Source of the DNA: Phormidium tanganyikae FI6-MK23 | GTDB taxonomy: Bacteria > Cyanobacteriota > Cyanobacteriia > Leptolyngbyales > Leptolyngbyaceae | Assembly: GCA_019359175.1 (NCBI GenBank) | Contig: JAHHHU010000036.1 | Span: 1-32,391, forward strand | Direction of reading: 5' to 3' | Length of the DNA stretch: 32,391 nucleotides | Shown: positions 8,355 through 16,657 of the stretch, piece after piece | Numbering within the stretch: position 1 is the first letter of the stretch | Layout of the letters: every line of letters starts with the position of its first letter | The notes under the pieces: model-generated | The model's database searches: none | Told to the model about the DNA's origin: nothing | Seen by the model: only the letters and a program-made list of their open reading frames with translations | Made by a program: the position numbers and the translations under genes

Positions 8355-11300
8355 GACTTTTCCTCCTGATCAAATCTGCAATATTGGTGACTAACTCATT
8401 GGGTTCGATCGGTTTGCTCAGATGCCGTTGAAATCCGGCTTGCAATGCCTGTTGCTGGTTGAAGTCTCCAGCGTAGGCAGTCAAAGCGATCGCCTTGACC
8501 TGTCCCCCTTGCTCTGAAGGTAATGCTCGCACCTGACGCATCAACATATAGCCATCCATGTCGGGCATTCCAATGTCGCTGAGGAGAACATCCGGCGGGG
8601 ATTGCGTTAACGCCAAAAATCCCTCCGTTGCAGTTGCGGCGGTGGTGACGATCGCGCCTGCCTGTTCCAGCACAAATGCCACAAATTCACGGGAATCGGG
8701 TTCGTCGTCAATTACTAATGCTTGCACCCCAATTAAGTTGAATGATAATTCATCAGCTAATTGATCAAGATCGATTGGGGTTTGGATGGGCATCAACGGC
8801 AATTTGATGGTAAACATCGCTCCCAGTCCTTCTCCAGCACTCTCGACTTCAACAGTGCCACCATGTAGCTCAACCAAATGACGCACGATCGCTAGCCCCA
8901 ATCCCAACCCGCCAAATTTACGAGTCGTAGCACCATCCTCTTGTCGAAAATAATCAAACACATGCGGCAGAAAATTCGCTGGAATGCCTTTACCATTATC
9001 GCTGACAGTGATTTGCGCTTGATCGTCAACCTGCTCTAATCGCACCTCTACTCGACCACCTGTGGGCGTGAACTTCACGGCATTCGAGAGCAAGTTCCAC
9101 ACCACTTGCTGTAAGCGGGTTGCATCGCCAGCAACTTGTCCCGTTTCAGCATCCAGGTTGGCTTCTACCGTAATGGATTTGGCTTCAGCGGCGAGTCGCA
9201 CGGTTTCGATCGCCCCTCGAATTGTTGATGTTAACTGGATGGGACTGACATTCAGGCTCAGTTTCCCTTGCAGAATGCGAGAAACATCCAGCAAGTCCTC
9301 AATCAGTTCGGATTGTAATTTGGCGTTTCGTTCGATCGTGGTGAGGGCTTGGGCAGTTTTGGTCGCGTCTAGATTGCCAGATTTTAGCAGCTTTGCCCAA
9401 CCGAGAATCGGGTTGAGGGGCGACCTCAACTCATGCGACAGGACGGCTAAAAATTCGTCTTTAATCCGGTTCGCTTGCTCGGCTTGTTCTCGTGCGGCTT
9501 GCTCACGCGCTAGAAGCTGTTCCCGTTCTGCTTCAGCTTGTTTGAGATCGGTAATATCGATCGCTGAACCGAGTATTTGCGTCGGTTTACCTTGAGCATC
9601 GCGGACAAAAATCGTATCGCGGCTTGATAGCCAAAGCCATTTGCCGCTTGAGTGTTTCATCCGATATTCAAGGGTAAAAATATCATCTTCCTGTGCAACT
9701 CGAATCCTGTCATGATGCTGCTCAATGCGTTCAAGGTCATCGGGATGGAATAATTCAGCAAGAACCTGTGAATCAAGCACTTGCACATCTGCGGGCAAAA
9801 CGCCCAACATTGGAAAAATTTGCGGACTGATGTACACATTTCGTCGTTCATTCAAATCGAAAATGTAAAGTAGATTCGGCGCGGTTTCGTTGATTCCCTT
9901 CAAAAATCTTTCCGATTCACGTAAAGCTGATTCGGCACGAGCGCGGTCAACAGATGCCCAAATGCGATCGGCGACTTCTTCCACTAGTGCGACTTCATCG
10001 AGTGTCCAATCTCGCGGTTTCGACGAGTGGACTGCTAAACCCGCGACGAACTCGCCGTCCTTGACTAACGGGATGCCGATATAAGCCCTAATTTGGATCG
10101 CAGCGTAGGCAGACCGTTGCTCCGGGGACAGGTTGGGATCGGTTTCCACGTTAGATGCGGACACAGAGCGACCCGTGCGGTATGCCGCGAGTAGCTTCGG
10201 CCCGAATGAATCAATCGGGTAGCCACCCGCGAGGGCTTCAGCGCCGTTAACGTAATCGCGCTCCACAACGTAATCAGTCCCGCGAACCTCGAAATACGCC
10301 ACGCGGTTTGCGCCGAGATATTCGCCAAGCATTCGGCTGGTCGTAGCCTGAATCTCTACCGGATCGGCAAGCGGGCGGAGCGCGTCGGCAAGCGTGACGC
10401 GAAAGGCATCGCGATCTGCACTGTGGCGGAGCAATTCTTCGGTCTGCTTGCGATCGCTGATGTCAACGGCAGTCACATAAATCAGACGTTCTTCTGAATA
10501 TGGCCGTACGTTCCAAAGAAACCAGCAATACGAGCCGTCTTTGTGCTGATAGCGGTTTTCAAATACAAAGGTTTCATTGTCGCTGATTCCCTCATCGCCT
10601 CTCTGTTTAAATCCGTCAATATCGTCCGGATGGGCAAGGTTGAACCAAGGCTGCCCAATCATTTCGGTTGCTGTCCAGCCGAGTGACTGCTCAAACGTTG
10701 GGCTGACCCATTTCAGATTGTGGTCAAAGCCAATAACCATTTGCAAATCCGCAGCGACCGCGAGAAACCGCTCCCGTTCCTGTTCAGCTTGCTGACGCTC
10801 TAGCTCGGTAGCAATTCGATCGGCGAAGAGCATCAGCAACGATTCCGCCAAATGCACATTCTCCAGAGGTTTACCATCCATTACCCCTAACAATCCCAAT
10901 GGTTTGCCGTTCGAGTCAAGGAAGGGAGCCGCGACATAGCTTTCGACGGACAGCGGTTTGAGCCGAGGCGCACGGGGAAAGTGAGCCTGCACGTTGCGCG
11001 GGTAGCAGCAAATTCTGCCCTGCTGAAGCACTTCCCAGCACGGGGTTTCTTGCAGCGGATATTCCAGGTTCTCAACGATTTGACCCTGAGCGCAGGTGGC
11101 GATCGTTCTCAGCCTTCTGAGGTCATCCCCTTCAACTAAGCCAATGTAGACATACTCTACGTCTAGAATGCTGGCAAAGTGCTGTACCATCGCCTCGAAA
11201 AATGCTCCACCCGTAGCCGATGCTACCCCTCGCGTAATCTTCAGCAGCGCGGCATCCACCTGAGCAATTTTGCAAGCCGCCAATCTCAGTTCCAGTTCAT

Positions 11301-11793
11301 CCACCACCATTGCGGCTAAGTCAACAAGAGTCGCCTGCTGCTCTGGAGTTAATGGGTCGCGAGGCTGAGTGTCGAGCAAACACAGTGTTCCCAGATTGAA
11401 GCCATCCTGACTGAGTAGGGGCGCGCCCGCATAAAAGCGCACCCCTGATTCCTGTTGCACAAAGGGATTGCAGGCAAAGAGATCGTCTTTGCGAGCATCG
11501 GGAATAATCAGCGGCTCATCCGTCAACACGGCAAAGCTACAAAGCGTGTCATCACGCGACACTTCACGCGCACCAAAGCCAATGCAGGACTTAAACCAGG
11601 CTCTCGATTCATCCACCAGCGAAATCAGCGCGATCGGCACCTGAAATAACCGCGCTGCCAAAGTGGTAATGCGATCGAATGCCGCTTCGGGAGGCGTGTC
11701 GAGAATCTTGTAGCGATGCAGAGCTGCCAACCGCTCATTCTCATTCGTAGAAATAGGTGTGGTGAATCGCTTTTGCGGCAGTGCGTCAGGCAT
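8347..11793 (-). CDS. Hybrid histidine kinase: GAF-GAF-PAS-GAF-PAS-HisKA-HATPase-REC
   Basis: 1148 residues, soluble. Rough order: GAF (25-170, opening RLAALHRYKILDTPPEAAFD), GAF (185-335), PAS/PAC (345-450), a third GAF (455-620), PAS/PAC (625-750), coiled-coil linker, HisKA with His787, HATPase with Asn904 and GGLGLGL near 961-967, and a receiver with Asp1073 and Lys1127. All catalytic positions needed for autophosphorylation and internal phosphotransfer are present. I see no signature that fixes a bilin or haem ligand in the GAF domains, so the ligand is unknown. The DNA for the third GAF domain (about 9933-10431) is clearly richer in G+C than its surroundings, which suggests an acquired domain. 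It is first in the kinase operon; the start ATG has only a weak ribosome site. A 9-bp inverted repeat lies about 100 bases upstream. Confidence 0.92.
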   Translation of the reverse strand: MPDALPQKRFTTPISTNENERLAALHRYKILDTPPEAAFDRITTLAARLFQVPIALISLVDESRAWFKSCIGFGAREVSRDDTLCSFAVLTDEPLIIPDARKDDLFACNPFVQQESGVRFYAGAPLLSQDGFNLGTLCLLDTQPRDPLTPEQQATLVDLAAMVVDELELRLAACKIAQVDAALLKITRGVASATGGAFFEAMVQHFASILDVEYVYIGLVEGDDLRRLRTIATCAQGQIVENLEYPLQETPCWEVLQQGRICCYPRNVQAHFPRAPRLKPLSVESYVAAPFLDSNGKPLGLLGVMDGKPLENVHLAESLLMLFADRIATELERQQAEQERERFLAVAADLQMVIGFDHNLKWVSPTFEQSLGWTATEMIGQPWFNLAHPDDIDGFKQRGDEGISDNETFVFENRYQHKDGSYCWFLWNVRPYSEERLIYVTAVDISDRKQTEELLRHSADRDAFRVTLADALRPLADPVEIQATTSRMLGEYLGANRVAYFEVRGTDYVVERDYVNGAEALAGGYPIDSFGPKLLAAYRTGRSVSASNVETDPNLSPEQRSAYAAIQIRAYIGIPLVKDGEFVAGLAVHSSKPRDWTLDEVALVEEVADRIWASVDRARAESALRESERFLKGINETAPNLLYIFDLNERRNVYISPQIFPMLGVLPADVQVLDSQVLAELFHPDDLERIEQHHDRIRVAQEDDIFTLEYRMKHSSGKWLWLSSRDTIFVRDAQGKPTQILGSAIDITDLKQAEAEREQLLAREQAAREQAEQANRIKDEFLAVLSHELRSPLNPILGWAKLLKSGNLDATKTAQALTTIERNAKLQSELIEDLLDVSRILQGKLSLNVSPIQLTSTIRGAIETVRLAAEAKSITVEANLDAETGQVAGDATRLQQVVWNLLSNAVKFTPTGGRVEVRLEQVDDQAQITVSDNGKGIPANFLPHVFDYFRQEDGATTRKFGGLGLGLAIVRHLVELHGGTVEVESAGEGLGAMFTIKLPLMPIQTPIDLDQLADELSFNLIGVQALVIDDEPDSREFVAFVLEQAGAIVTTAATATEGFLALTQSPPDVLLSDIGMPDMDGYMLMRQVRALPSEQGGQVKAIALTAYAGDFNQQQALQAGFQRHLSKPIEPNELVTNIADLIRRKSLD

Positions 11794-12101
11794 ATCTTAA
11801 CTAGGACGTTGAATTAAGGGCGGAGTTGGAATAAGCCTTCATCTGTCCATCTCATTGAACGGATGCTTTCCTGGGAAAGGGTTTCATTTTGCCAATTCAA
11901 AAAGGCAAAATGCAGGTAACTTAAGAATGCTTATCATGTTTCTCCAGCCAGTAAAAGTTTCTCTAGACTGAAATTCTATTCTTTAGTCACATTTTTCCTA
12001 ACAACCTCCGAGGATTAGCCACTGCCTAAAAACTTTGCTGTGTGGTACTTCCAGCGCTCGTCCGATCTTTCCCTTTCAGTATTCAATTAAATTTAACGAA
12101 T
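11794..12101. other. Divergent intergenic region upstream of the kinase operon
   Basis: Roughly 300 bases between the kinase start and the first IS remnant. Apart from the 9-bp inverted repeat at 11885-11912 I see no gene. It should hold the kinase promoter on the minus strand. Confidence 0.5.
11885..11912. promoter_or_regulatory. 9-bp inverted repeat, possible operator
   Basis: CATTTTGCC and GGCAAAATG are perfect complements separated by ten A/T-rich bases. It lies about 92 bases upstream of the kinase start on the minus strand. It may be a repressor or activator site, or a hairpin; no U-run follows. Seen directly; the role is a guess. Confidence 0.4.
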
Positions 12102-12292
12102 CGGTGGCTGATCGAGTGGTACCCCTACACCCTGAAGAGTGGTTGCCGCGTCGAGCATCTGCAACTAGAAACTTTTGAACGGCTGCAACGCGCCATTGCA
12201 ACTTATGTGAACGCTGCGTGGAGCGAAGCTTGCGTGGCATGAGACCCAGGGATGAAAAGATTTGGCGGGGATTGCGGCGGTTACGTGGGTAG
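12102..12292 (+). pseudogene. IS4-like transposase, C-terminal scar
   Basis: The stretch reads RWLIEWYPYTLKSGCRVEHLQL, then LETFERLQRAIATY, matching the conserved C-terminal region of IS4-type (Tn5-like) transposases, where the Tyr and Glu of the YREK-type motif sit in R-W-x-I-E-x-(F/Y)-H-Y. The usual His is replaced by Pro. After ATYVNAAW the frame is lost; the typical ending reappears in another frame as KIWRGLRRLRG-stop (12254-12292). Most of the gene, including its N-terminal two thirds, is absent. It is a decayed fragment with no function of its own, lying in the gap between the kinase operon and the injection-system operon. Confidence 0.7.
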
Positions 12293-12316
12293 TGTTCTAG
12301 ACCTGTGGACTAGCTT

Positions 12317-12469
12317 TCACACCGCTCGACCAAATTCATAGCGGTTGATGAACAATCCAATCACTACGTCGTGCAACCAAGTGGACTTGGAGAAGCAAAT
12401 CGTTTTTCTGGCTAATCGTTTGATTCGGGTTCGCAGCGTTTGCTTTTTTCGATCGTCAATTATTTTGGG
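12317..12469 (-). pseudogene. IS1-like transposase, C-terminal fragment
   Basis: On the minus strand 50 codons run from just after a stop (12472-12470) to a TGA at 12319-12317. They read DDRKKQTLRTRIKRLARKT, then ICFSKSTWLHDVVIGLFINR and YEFGRAV. The RTRIKRLxRKTICFSKS...HDxVIGLFINRYEFG pattern is the end of IS1-family transposases that I associate with cyanobacteria. No start codon or DDE core precedes it here. Together with the IS4-like scar next to it, this marks a site of repeated IS insertion and decay just upstream of the injection-system operon. Confidence 0.65.
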
Positions 12470-12536
12470 CTAAGTCCCAGCTTTGCTGAGTTGAACTAAG
12501 TCTTAGAATCGCCACTTCCGAATATTGTCTAGCTGC

Positions 12537-12586
12537 AATTAAACATGCTGCAAGGAACATGCTAAAGTCTTGCAGCATGTTTAATT
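12537..12586. promoter_or_regulatory. Perfect 18-bp inverted repeat upstream of the injection-system operon
   Basis: AATTAAACATGCTGCAAG and CTTGCAGCATGTTTAATT are perfect complements around a 14-base loop. The centre lies about 115 bases before the start of the first operon gene. It could be an operator, a hairpin protecting or attenuating the operon transcript, or the end of a small mobile element. The loop also repeats the ACATGCT core of the arm. Confidence 0.6.
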
Positions 12587-12663
12587 ACTGCTGTGCGATT
12601 GTACCCACTTGATCTTGAAACAGTGAGTACGATCCCAATTTTTGATGCTTTTTAAACAGATTC

Positions 12664-12676
12664 CGAGGAGAACCTC
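12664..12676 (+). promoter_or_regulatory. Strong ribosome binding site for the operon's first gene
   Basis: GAGGAG lies six bases before the ATG at 12677. It is one of the best matches in the operon and fixes this start. Confidence 0.75.
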
Positions 12677-14581
12677 ATGACTCAGGCAGGAATTCAGCCG
12701 TCTCGTGACCAGATTGCTAAAGTAGACAATGCAGTTAAAGATGCAGACGCTAAATTCAAAGACCCGAAACTGCGCCAGAAACTCACACCCGACGAAATCA
12801 AGCTGCTCCACGAGTACTATCGTAAAGAGTATGGTGAGAAAATTTTCGATTTCCAGACTAAGAAAGGATGCGAGAAGGAGATCAAGAAACAAAAAGATTG
12901 GCATACGCTGGTTGACAACTACGCCAGACGGTATCAATGGGCAATGTACTGCTTGATTCTGTGTCGAACTGAGGTCGTCAATATCGTTTTGAAAGAATGT
13001 GCTTTAGCGCTGAAGTCTCCCTTGGTAGCGAAGTCTGTTGGCAGTACCGACCTCTCATCAGATTATGATGTGACGATCGCGGCTCCCGATGGCAATGATG
13101 TTAAGATTCTGAGAGCTTTCAATGAAGCCATCAAGAAAGAGTTTCAAGCGCAGCCTGGTACACTCTTTGACACGAACATCTACGTCAAAGACTACACAAA
13201 AGTAGAGAAGAACATTGAGTTTAGCGATGTAGAAGACTATAAAGACTCCGACTTAGCTGATGGCACAAAAGCAATGAGTGATGGCGATCAAGATATTGCA
13301 GCTTTAGTGAAGCAGCGACGGTTCAGCACAAGCGATGAATGGAAAAGCTATGTCACGAGTGTTTGCAAGGGGTTTGATCTTGAGTTGCAGATCAAAGTGA
13401 GAAAGCAATATGACATTGCAGATGCTTTGTTCAATCTTGCGGTTCGAGATTTGTTAACCGCTTTAGAAGATCAGTTCCAAAAGAAAAAGTATTTTGGACT
13501 GCAAATGCCGTTGATTGATGTAGATAAAGACGGTCAGCAAATCGACGACGCAAAAGCAGCAAACACTTTGTATCGAACACTGAGCGATCGCTTAGGAACA
13601 ATCGCAATTCTCTACAAGCGGTTTGAGTCGGCAAAGAACGGGATCAAATTGAAATCGCTTCAGAAGCTCTGGGAGCCTGCTCAATCACCGGAGCAGTGGC
13701 AGAAAGTTTCAAAAAACTTGTTAGTTGAGCTTGCAACAGAAGCGCAAGCGAACAATTCAGAGCTATTGCATCTGATTCAAGATTACTCTGATACTACAAA
13801 AAGCTCAGAGTTGCAGAAGAATCCAGAGTTATTTAGAGATCTCGTCTTGAAAACAAGCAACCGACTCTATGCGGACGTGATGGAGCGAGTTCGTAAAGCA
13901 CAGAAAAATCCAGAAGTTGCGAAATATGAGACTGGAAGAGCAATCTTCTTTGCAAGCGAAGCTTATGTTTCTGAAGGGGCTGTTTTTGATGTGGTTCTGG
14001 GTAATCAGGGCAGCGAGGAAGAAAAGCGGAAAGCGAGAGCCATGATTCGTCCTGTGCATCTTCTAGAATCTTTTAATGAGCAATATGCAGATTTCCTCAA
14101 AGATATTAAGCACTATGCTCACGGCAAAGCTTTGCAGGATTTGAAAGCGGACGAAGCAGGAAGGCTGTACTATCGCTCTTCTAAGTATCTCGATCGATTC
14201 TTTAAAGCAGGCGAAGGATTGCTAGAAAAGACAGGGGGTTCAACCACAATGGAGAAACTCGCCATGAAGCCATTGCAGCTTCAGTCAGAAAAAGCAGTGG
14301 GTGAGTTCAAAAATGCAGTTGGCGTTCTGGTGCAAATTCGCAAAGGGAACTATCAGTTCACCGAACAAGAGAAAGGTTTGAGTGTTGAGGCGAAAGCTTT
14401 TAGTTTGATGACAACTCAAAACATTAAGAATGCTCAAGAATTTGTCGATCGTATTACGGCTCTTGCTCAAACTTTTAACATTGAAGCCCGGAAACTGATT
14501 GAGTTGAAGAATAACATCTATGACGATGAAAAGACAACGATCTCATTTGTCAAAGCTTATGCAGAATTGCTAGGAAAGTAG
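12677..14581 (+). CDS. Nucleotidyltransferase-like protein, first gene of the injection-system operon; candidate cargo
   Basis: 634 residues, mostly helical, no signal peptide or membrane segment. Residues 121-133 read VGSTDLSSDYDVTI with Gly122-Ser123 and the pair Asp129/Asp131, the GS...DxD signature of the polymerase-beta-type nucleotidyltransferase fold. A third acidic residue is expected on a later strand, and Asp165 in LFDTNIYV fits. The rest is a long helical region containing SEAYVSEGAVFDVVLG. I do not recognise a named family. It is not a known structural part of a contractile tail; it sits before the sheath gene, separated from it by about 150 bases but on the same strand. This position and the enzyme-like motif make a delivered effector or a tail-modifying enzyme the leading ideas. 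Both are inferences; the motif itself is seen. Confidence 0.6.
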   Translation: MTQAGIQPSRDQIAKVDNAVKDADAKFKDPKLRQKLTPDEIKLLHEYYRKEYGEKIFDFQTKKGCEKEIKKQKDWHTLVDNYARRYQWAMYCLILCRTEVVNIVLKECALALKSPLVAKSVGSTDLSSDYDVTIAAPDGNDVKILRAFNEAIKKEFQAQPGTLFDTNIYVKDYTKVEKNIEFSDVEDYKDSDLADGTKAMSDGDQDIAALVKQRRFSTSDEWKSYVTSVCKGFDLELQIKVRKQYDIADALFNLAVRDLLTALEDQFQKKKYFGLQMPLIDVDKDGQQIDDAKAANTLYRTLSDRLGTIAILYKRFESAKNGIKLKSLQKLWEPAQSPEQWQKVSKNLLVELATEAQANNSELLHLIQDYSDTTKSSELQKNPELFRDLVLKTSNRLYADVMERVRKAQKNPEVAKYETGRAIFFASEAYVSEGAVFDVVLGNQGSEEEKRKARAMIRPVHLLESFNEQYADFLKDIKHYAHGKALQDLKADEAGRLYYRSSKYLDRFFKAGEGLLEKTGGSTTMEKLAMKPLQLQSEKAVGEFKNAVGVLVQIRKGNYQFTEQEKGLSVEAKAFSLMTTQNIKNAQEFVDRITALAQTFNIEARKLIELKNNIYDDEKTTISFVKAYAELLGK

Positions 14582-14684
14582 ACGTTCTCTCAGCAAATTT
14601 GTGTGATAGAATCACGGCGCTATTGCTTTGAGATGCAGCGGTAAATGCTTTCTTAAAGCAACCGTCGATCATTGGGTGCAAAAG

Positions 14685-14736
14685 TCCTCTGGTTTTTTAT
14701 CAGAGGATATTCATGAATCAAGAGGTCACATGGTAG
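14685..14736 (+). promoter_or_regulatory. Leader hairpin and mini-ORF in front of the sheath gene
   Basis: TCCTCTG (14685-14691) pairs perfectly with CAGAGGA (14701-14707) around a nine-base T-rich loop. The right arm is the ribosome site of a 7-codon frame MNQEVTW (14713-14736), whose TAG overlaps the sheath start (ATGGTAG). The sheath has its own AGAGG five bases from its ATG. The arrangement could tune sheath translation, but this may be chance. Confidence 0.35.
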
Positions 14737-16106
14737 AAGCCATTTTGCCCGGAACTTACGTTACAGTTCGGGACGAAGGATTGATCAGTGTGGGTGGAGT
14801 TGCTTCGGGCAACATTGGAATTGTTGGAACTGCGGCGCGAGGCGATGTAGATACGGTCAAGCTGATCGGCAGTTTTGAAGAGGCGAAGGAGATCTTTGGG
14901 GACAGTAATGCTTGGCAAGGTGGGCAGGCGAATGAACTGACTTTAATCCGATCGTTAGAGCTAATCTATAATAATGGTGGGCGAACGGTCTATGCGGTGA
15001 GAGTGGCTGCAAAGAAGACATTGAAAAAAGCAATTTTTTCAGTCAAGACTGGAGATGTTGAATGGTGTAAGTTAGAGGCTAAAACTCCCGGAACTTGGGG
15101 TAATAGCATTCAAATCAAGATCTTGACCGAAGAAGCAACGAATTTGAAACGACTAGAGCTAATTTGCAACAATGTGCGTGAAGCGTATAGTCTTCAAAAT
15201 GATTTTAGTAGCGCGATCTCTGGATCAAAGCTGGTCAATGTAATCTCTCCTACAAAAGGTCTTTTAGCGACGATGCCGGAGAATCTAGAAGGCTCGTTTC
15301 AAGAGGGAAATGATGGAGCCGAAGCCGCTGGAGAGGAATACAAATCAGGTCTGGCATTACTAGAAAATGAAGCTGTGAACATTGCGCTACTGGCAGGGCA
15401 AACGCAGCCTTGGGCAGCAGAAGCATTGGTCGGACATTTGCGAAAAACCGCAGAAATTAAGCATGAGCGAATGGGCTTAGTGGGAGGCGCGTTTGTTCAG
15501 GGCAAAGATGATCTGGATACGATCGCGAATCATCAATTAAACAGCGATCGCTTAATCTATGTTGCGCCTGGAATTCAGGTGAGTAGTAGAACAGCGATCG
15601 ATCAACTTCCTGGCGCTTATACCGCTGCCGCAGTCGCAGGATTGATTGCCTCTTTTCCTGTTCAAGCGAGTCCGACGAATAAAGTGCTAACGATCGGAGG
15701 ATTAACCAGTGTTTTCAATGCGTCTCAGTTAGAGACGCTAGTTGAAAAGCGGGTTTTAGCGATCGAGCGGCGGGATGGGTTCAGAATCGTCAAAGGCATT
15801 ACGACAAACGATGGCGCATGGCGGCAAATTACGACGAGACGGATTGTAGACTATGCGATTTATGGTGTGCGATCGGGATGTGATCCTTATATTGGTAAGC
15901 TGAACAATGAGCGAGTTCGGGGAGCCATGAAGGCGACTTTGGATGCTTTCTTGACGCGCATGGTCAACGATGAGGCTTTGGTGAGATATACGCTGAGTGT
16001 TACCGCGACTCGCGATCAGGAAAAAGCGGGGGAAACGATGGTAGCCCTTACCTTGCAGCCTACGTTTAGTATTGACTACATCAAAGTGACGATGTATCTG
16101 AGCTAA
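14730..16106 (+). CDS. Contractile tail sheath protein
   Basis: 458 residues from the ATG at 14730. The protein opens MVEAILPGTYVTVRDEGLIS, the usual start of tail sheath proteins of contractile phages and injection systems, and NNGGRTVYAVRV (81-92) is a classic sheath motif. The C-terminal domain (RGAMKATLDAFLTRMVNDEAL ... LTLQPTFSIDYIKVTMYLS) is the conserved part that interlocks neighbouring subunits and packs on the tube. The sheath contracts to drive the inner tube through a target membrane. I rejected an upstream start at 14628 because those 34 residues do not look like sheath and the ATG at 14730 has AGAGG in front. The tube gene follows after 11 bases. Only one sheath gene is present, whereas several injection systems carry two or three. 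Confidence 0.95.
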   Translation: MVEAILPGTYVTVRDEGLISVGGVASGNIGIVGTAARGDVDTVKLIGSFEEAKEIFGDSNAWQGGQANELTLIRSLELIYNNGGRTVYAVRVAAKKTLKKAIFSVKTGDVEWCKLEAKTPGTWGNSIQIKILTEEATNLKRLELICNNVREAYSLQNDFSSAISGSKLVNVISPTKGLLATMPENLEGSFQEGNDGAEAAGEEYKSGLALLENEAVNIALLAGQTQPWAAEALVGHLRKTAEIKHERMGLVGGAFVQGKDDLDTIANHQLNSDRLIYVAPGIQVSSRTAIDQLPGAYTAAAVAGLIASFPVQASPTNKVLTIGGLTSVFNASQLETLVEKRVLAIERRDGFRIVKGITTNDGAWRQITTRRIVDYAIYGVRSGCDPYIGKLNNERVRGAMKATLDAFLTRMVNDEALVRYTLSVTATRDQEKAGETMVALTLQPTFSIDYIKVTMYLS

Positions 16107-16117
16107 GGAGATTTCTC

Positions 16118-16627
16118 ATGCCGAATGTTAATGTATTTCAAGGCTCGGATGCCTCATTGGTCTTAGCCGTCGATGATAAAGCGACTGTCGAGGGAAGGCT
16201 TGCCAGTGATTTGATCACCGCTTACGATTTTTCTAGTGTGGTGGGACGGCTGCAAAATGTGAAAGTGCAGGTCGAGAATGTTCTCAAGCCTTATCACGAA
16301 CTTGGAAAACGATTTGCAACCGAACTTCGACCTGGTAATATCAATGTCTCAGGATTTGTAGAGCGGGCGCATGTCAATGGTGCTTTGATTCGATTGCTAT
16401 TGGGAGAAGGGGCAAAGAGTCCACCTCCAATCGGTGCGATCGCACAACCAACCTTTAACATTGTGATTCGCCTTGGCAATCCTGCTTATCCAACAAATAG
16501 CAGTACCTTGACTGTGTTTGGGGTGAAGTTTGAAAGCTGGAATTTTAGCCTTCCAGAAGATGACTTTGTGATGGAAGCACTTACGTTTCGCGCTTTGCGG
16601 ATTAGTAGTGAAGAGACAGACGGTTGA
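16118..16627 (+). CDS. Inner tube protein (Hcp/gp19-like)
   Basis: 169 residues, directly after the sheath with an AAGGAG ribosome site. Size, predicted beta content (for example FNIVIRLGNP and LTVFGVKFESWNFSLPEDDFVMEALTF split over two strands) and position match the tail tube subunit that forms stacked hexameric rings inside the sheath. The end, FVMEALTFRALRIS, resembles the last strand of tube proteins. There is one tube gene only. Assigned from position and fold features rather than from a strict signature, but no other gene in the operon fits the role. Confidence 0.85.
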   Translation: MPNVNVFQGSDASLVLAVDDKATVEGRLASDLITAYDFSSVVGRLQNVKVQVENVLKPYHELGKRFATELRPGNINVSGFVERAHVNGALIRLLLGEGAKSPPPIGAIAQPTFNIVIRLGNPAYPTNSSTLTVFGVKFESWNFSLPEDDFVMEALTFRALRISSEETDG

Positions 16628-16657
16628 TTCGATCAGACCTTAATAAATTGAGCGATT

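Noticed and set aside
14628-14729. An N-terminal extension of the sheath frame starting at 14628
   Set aside because: The 34 extra residues (rich in Cys, His and Ser) do not resemble sheath proteins, no ribosome site precedes that ATG, and the ATG at 14730 gives the typical sheath N-terminus with AGAGG in front.
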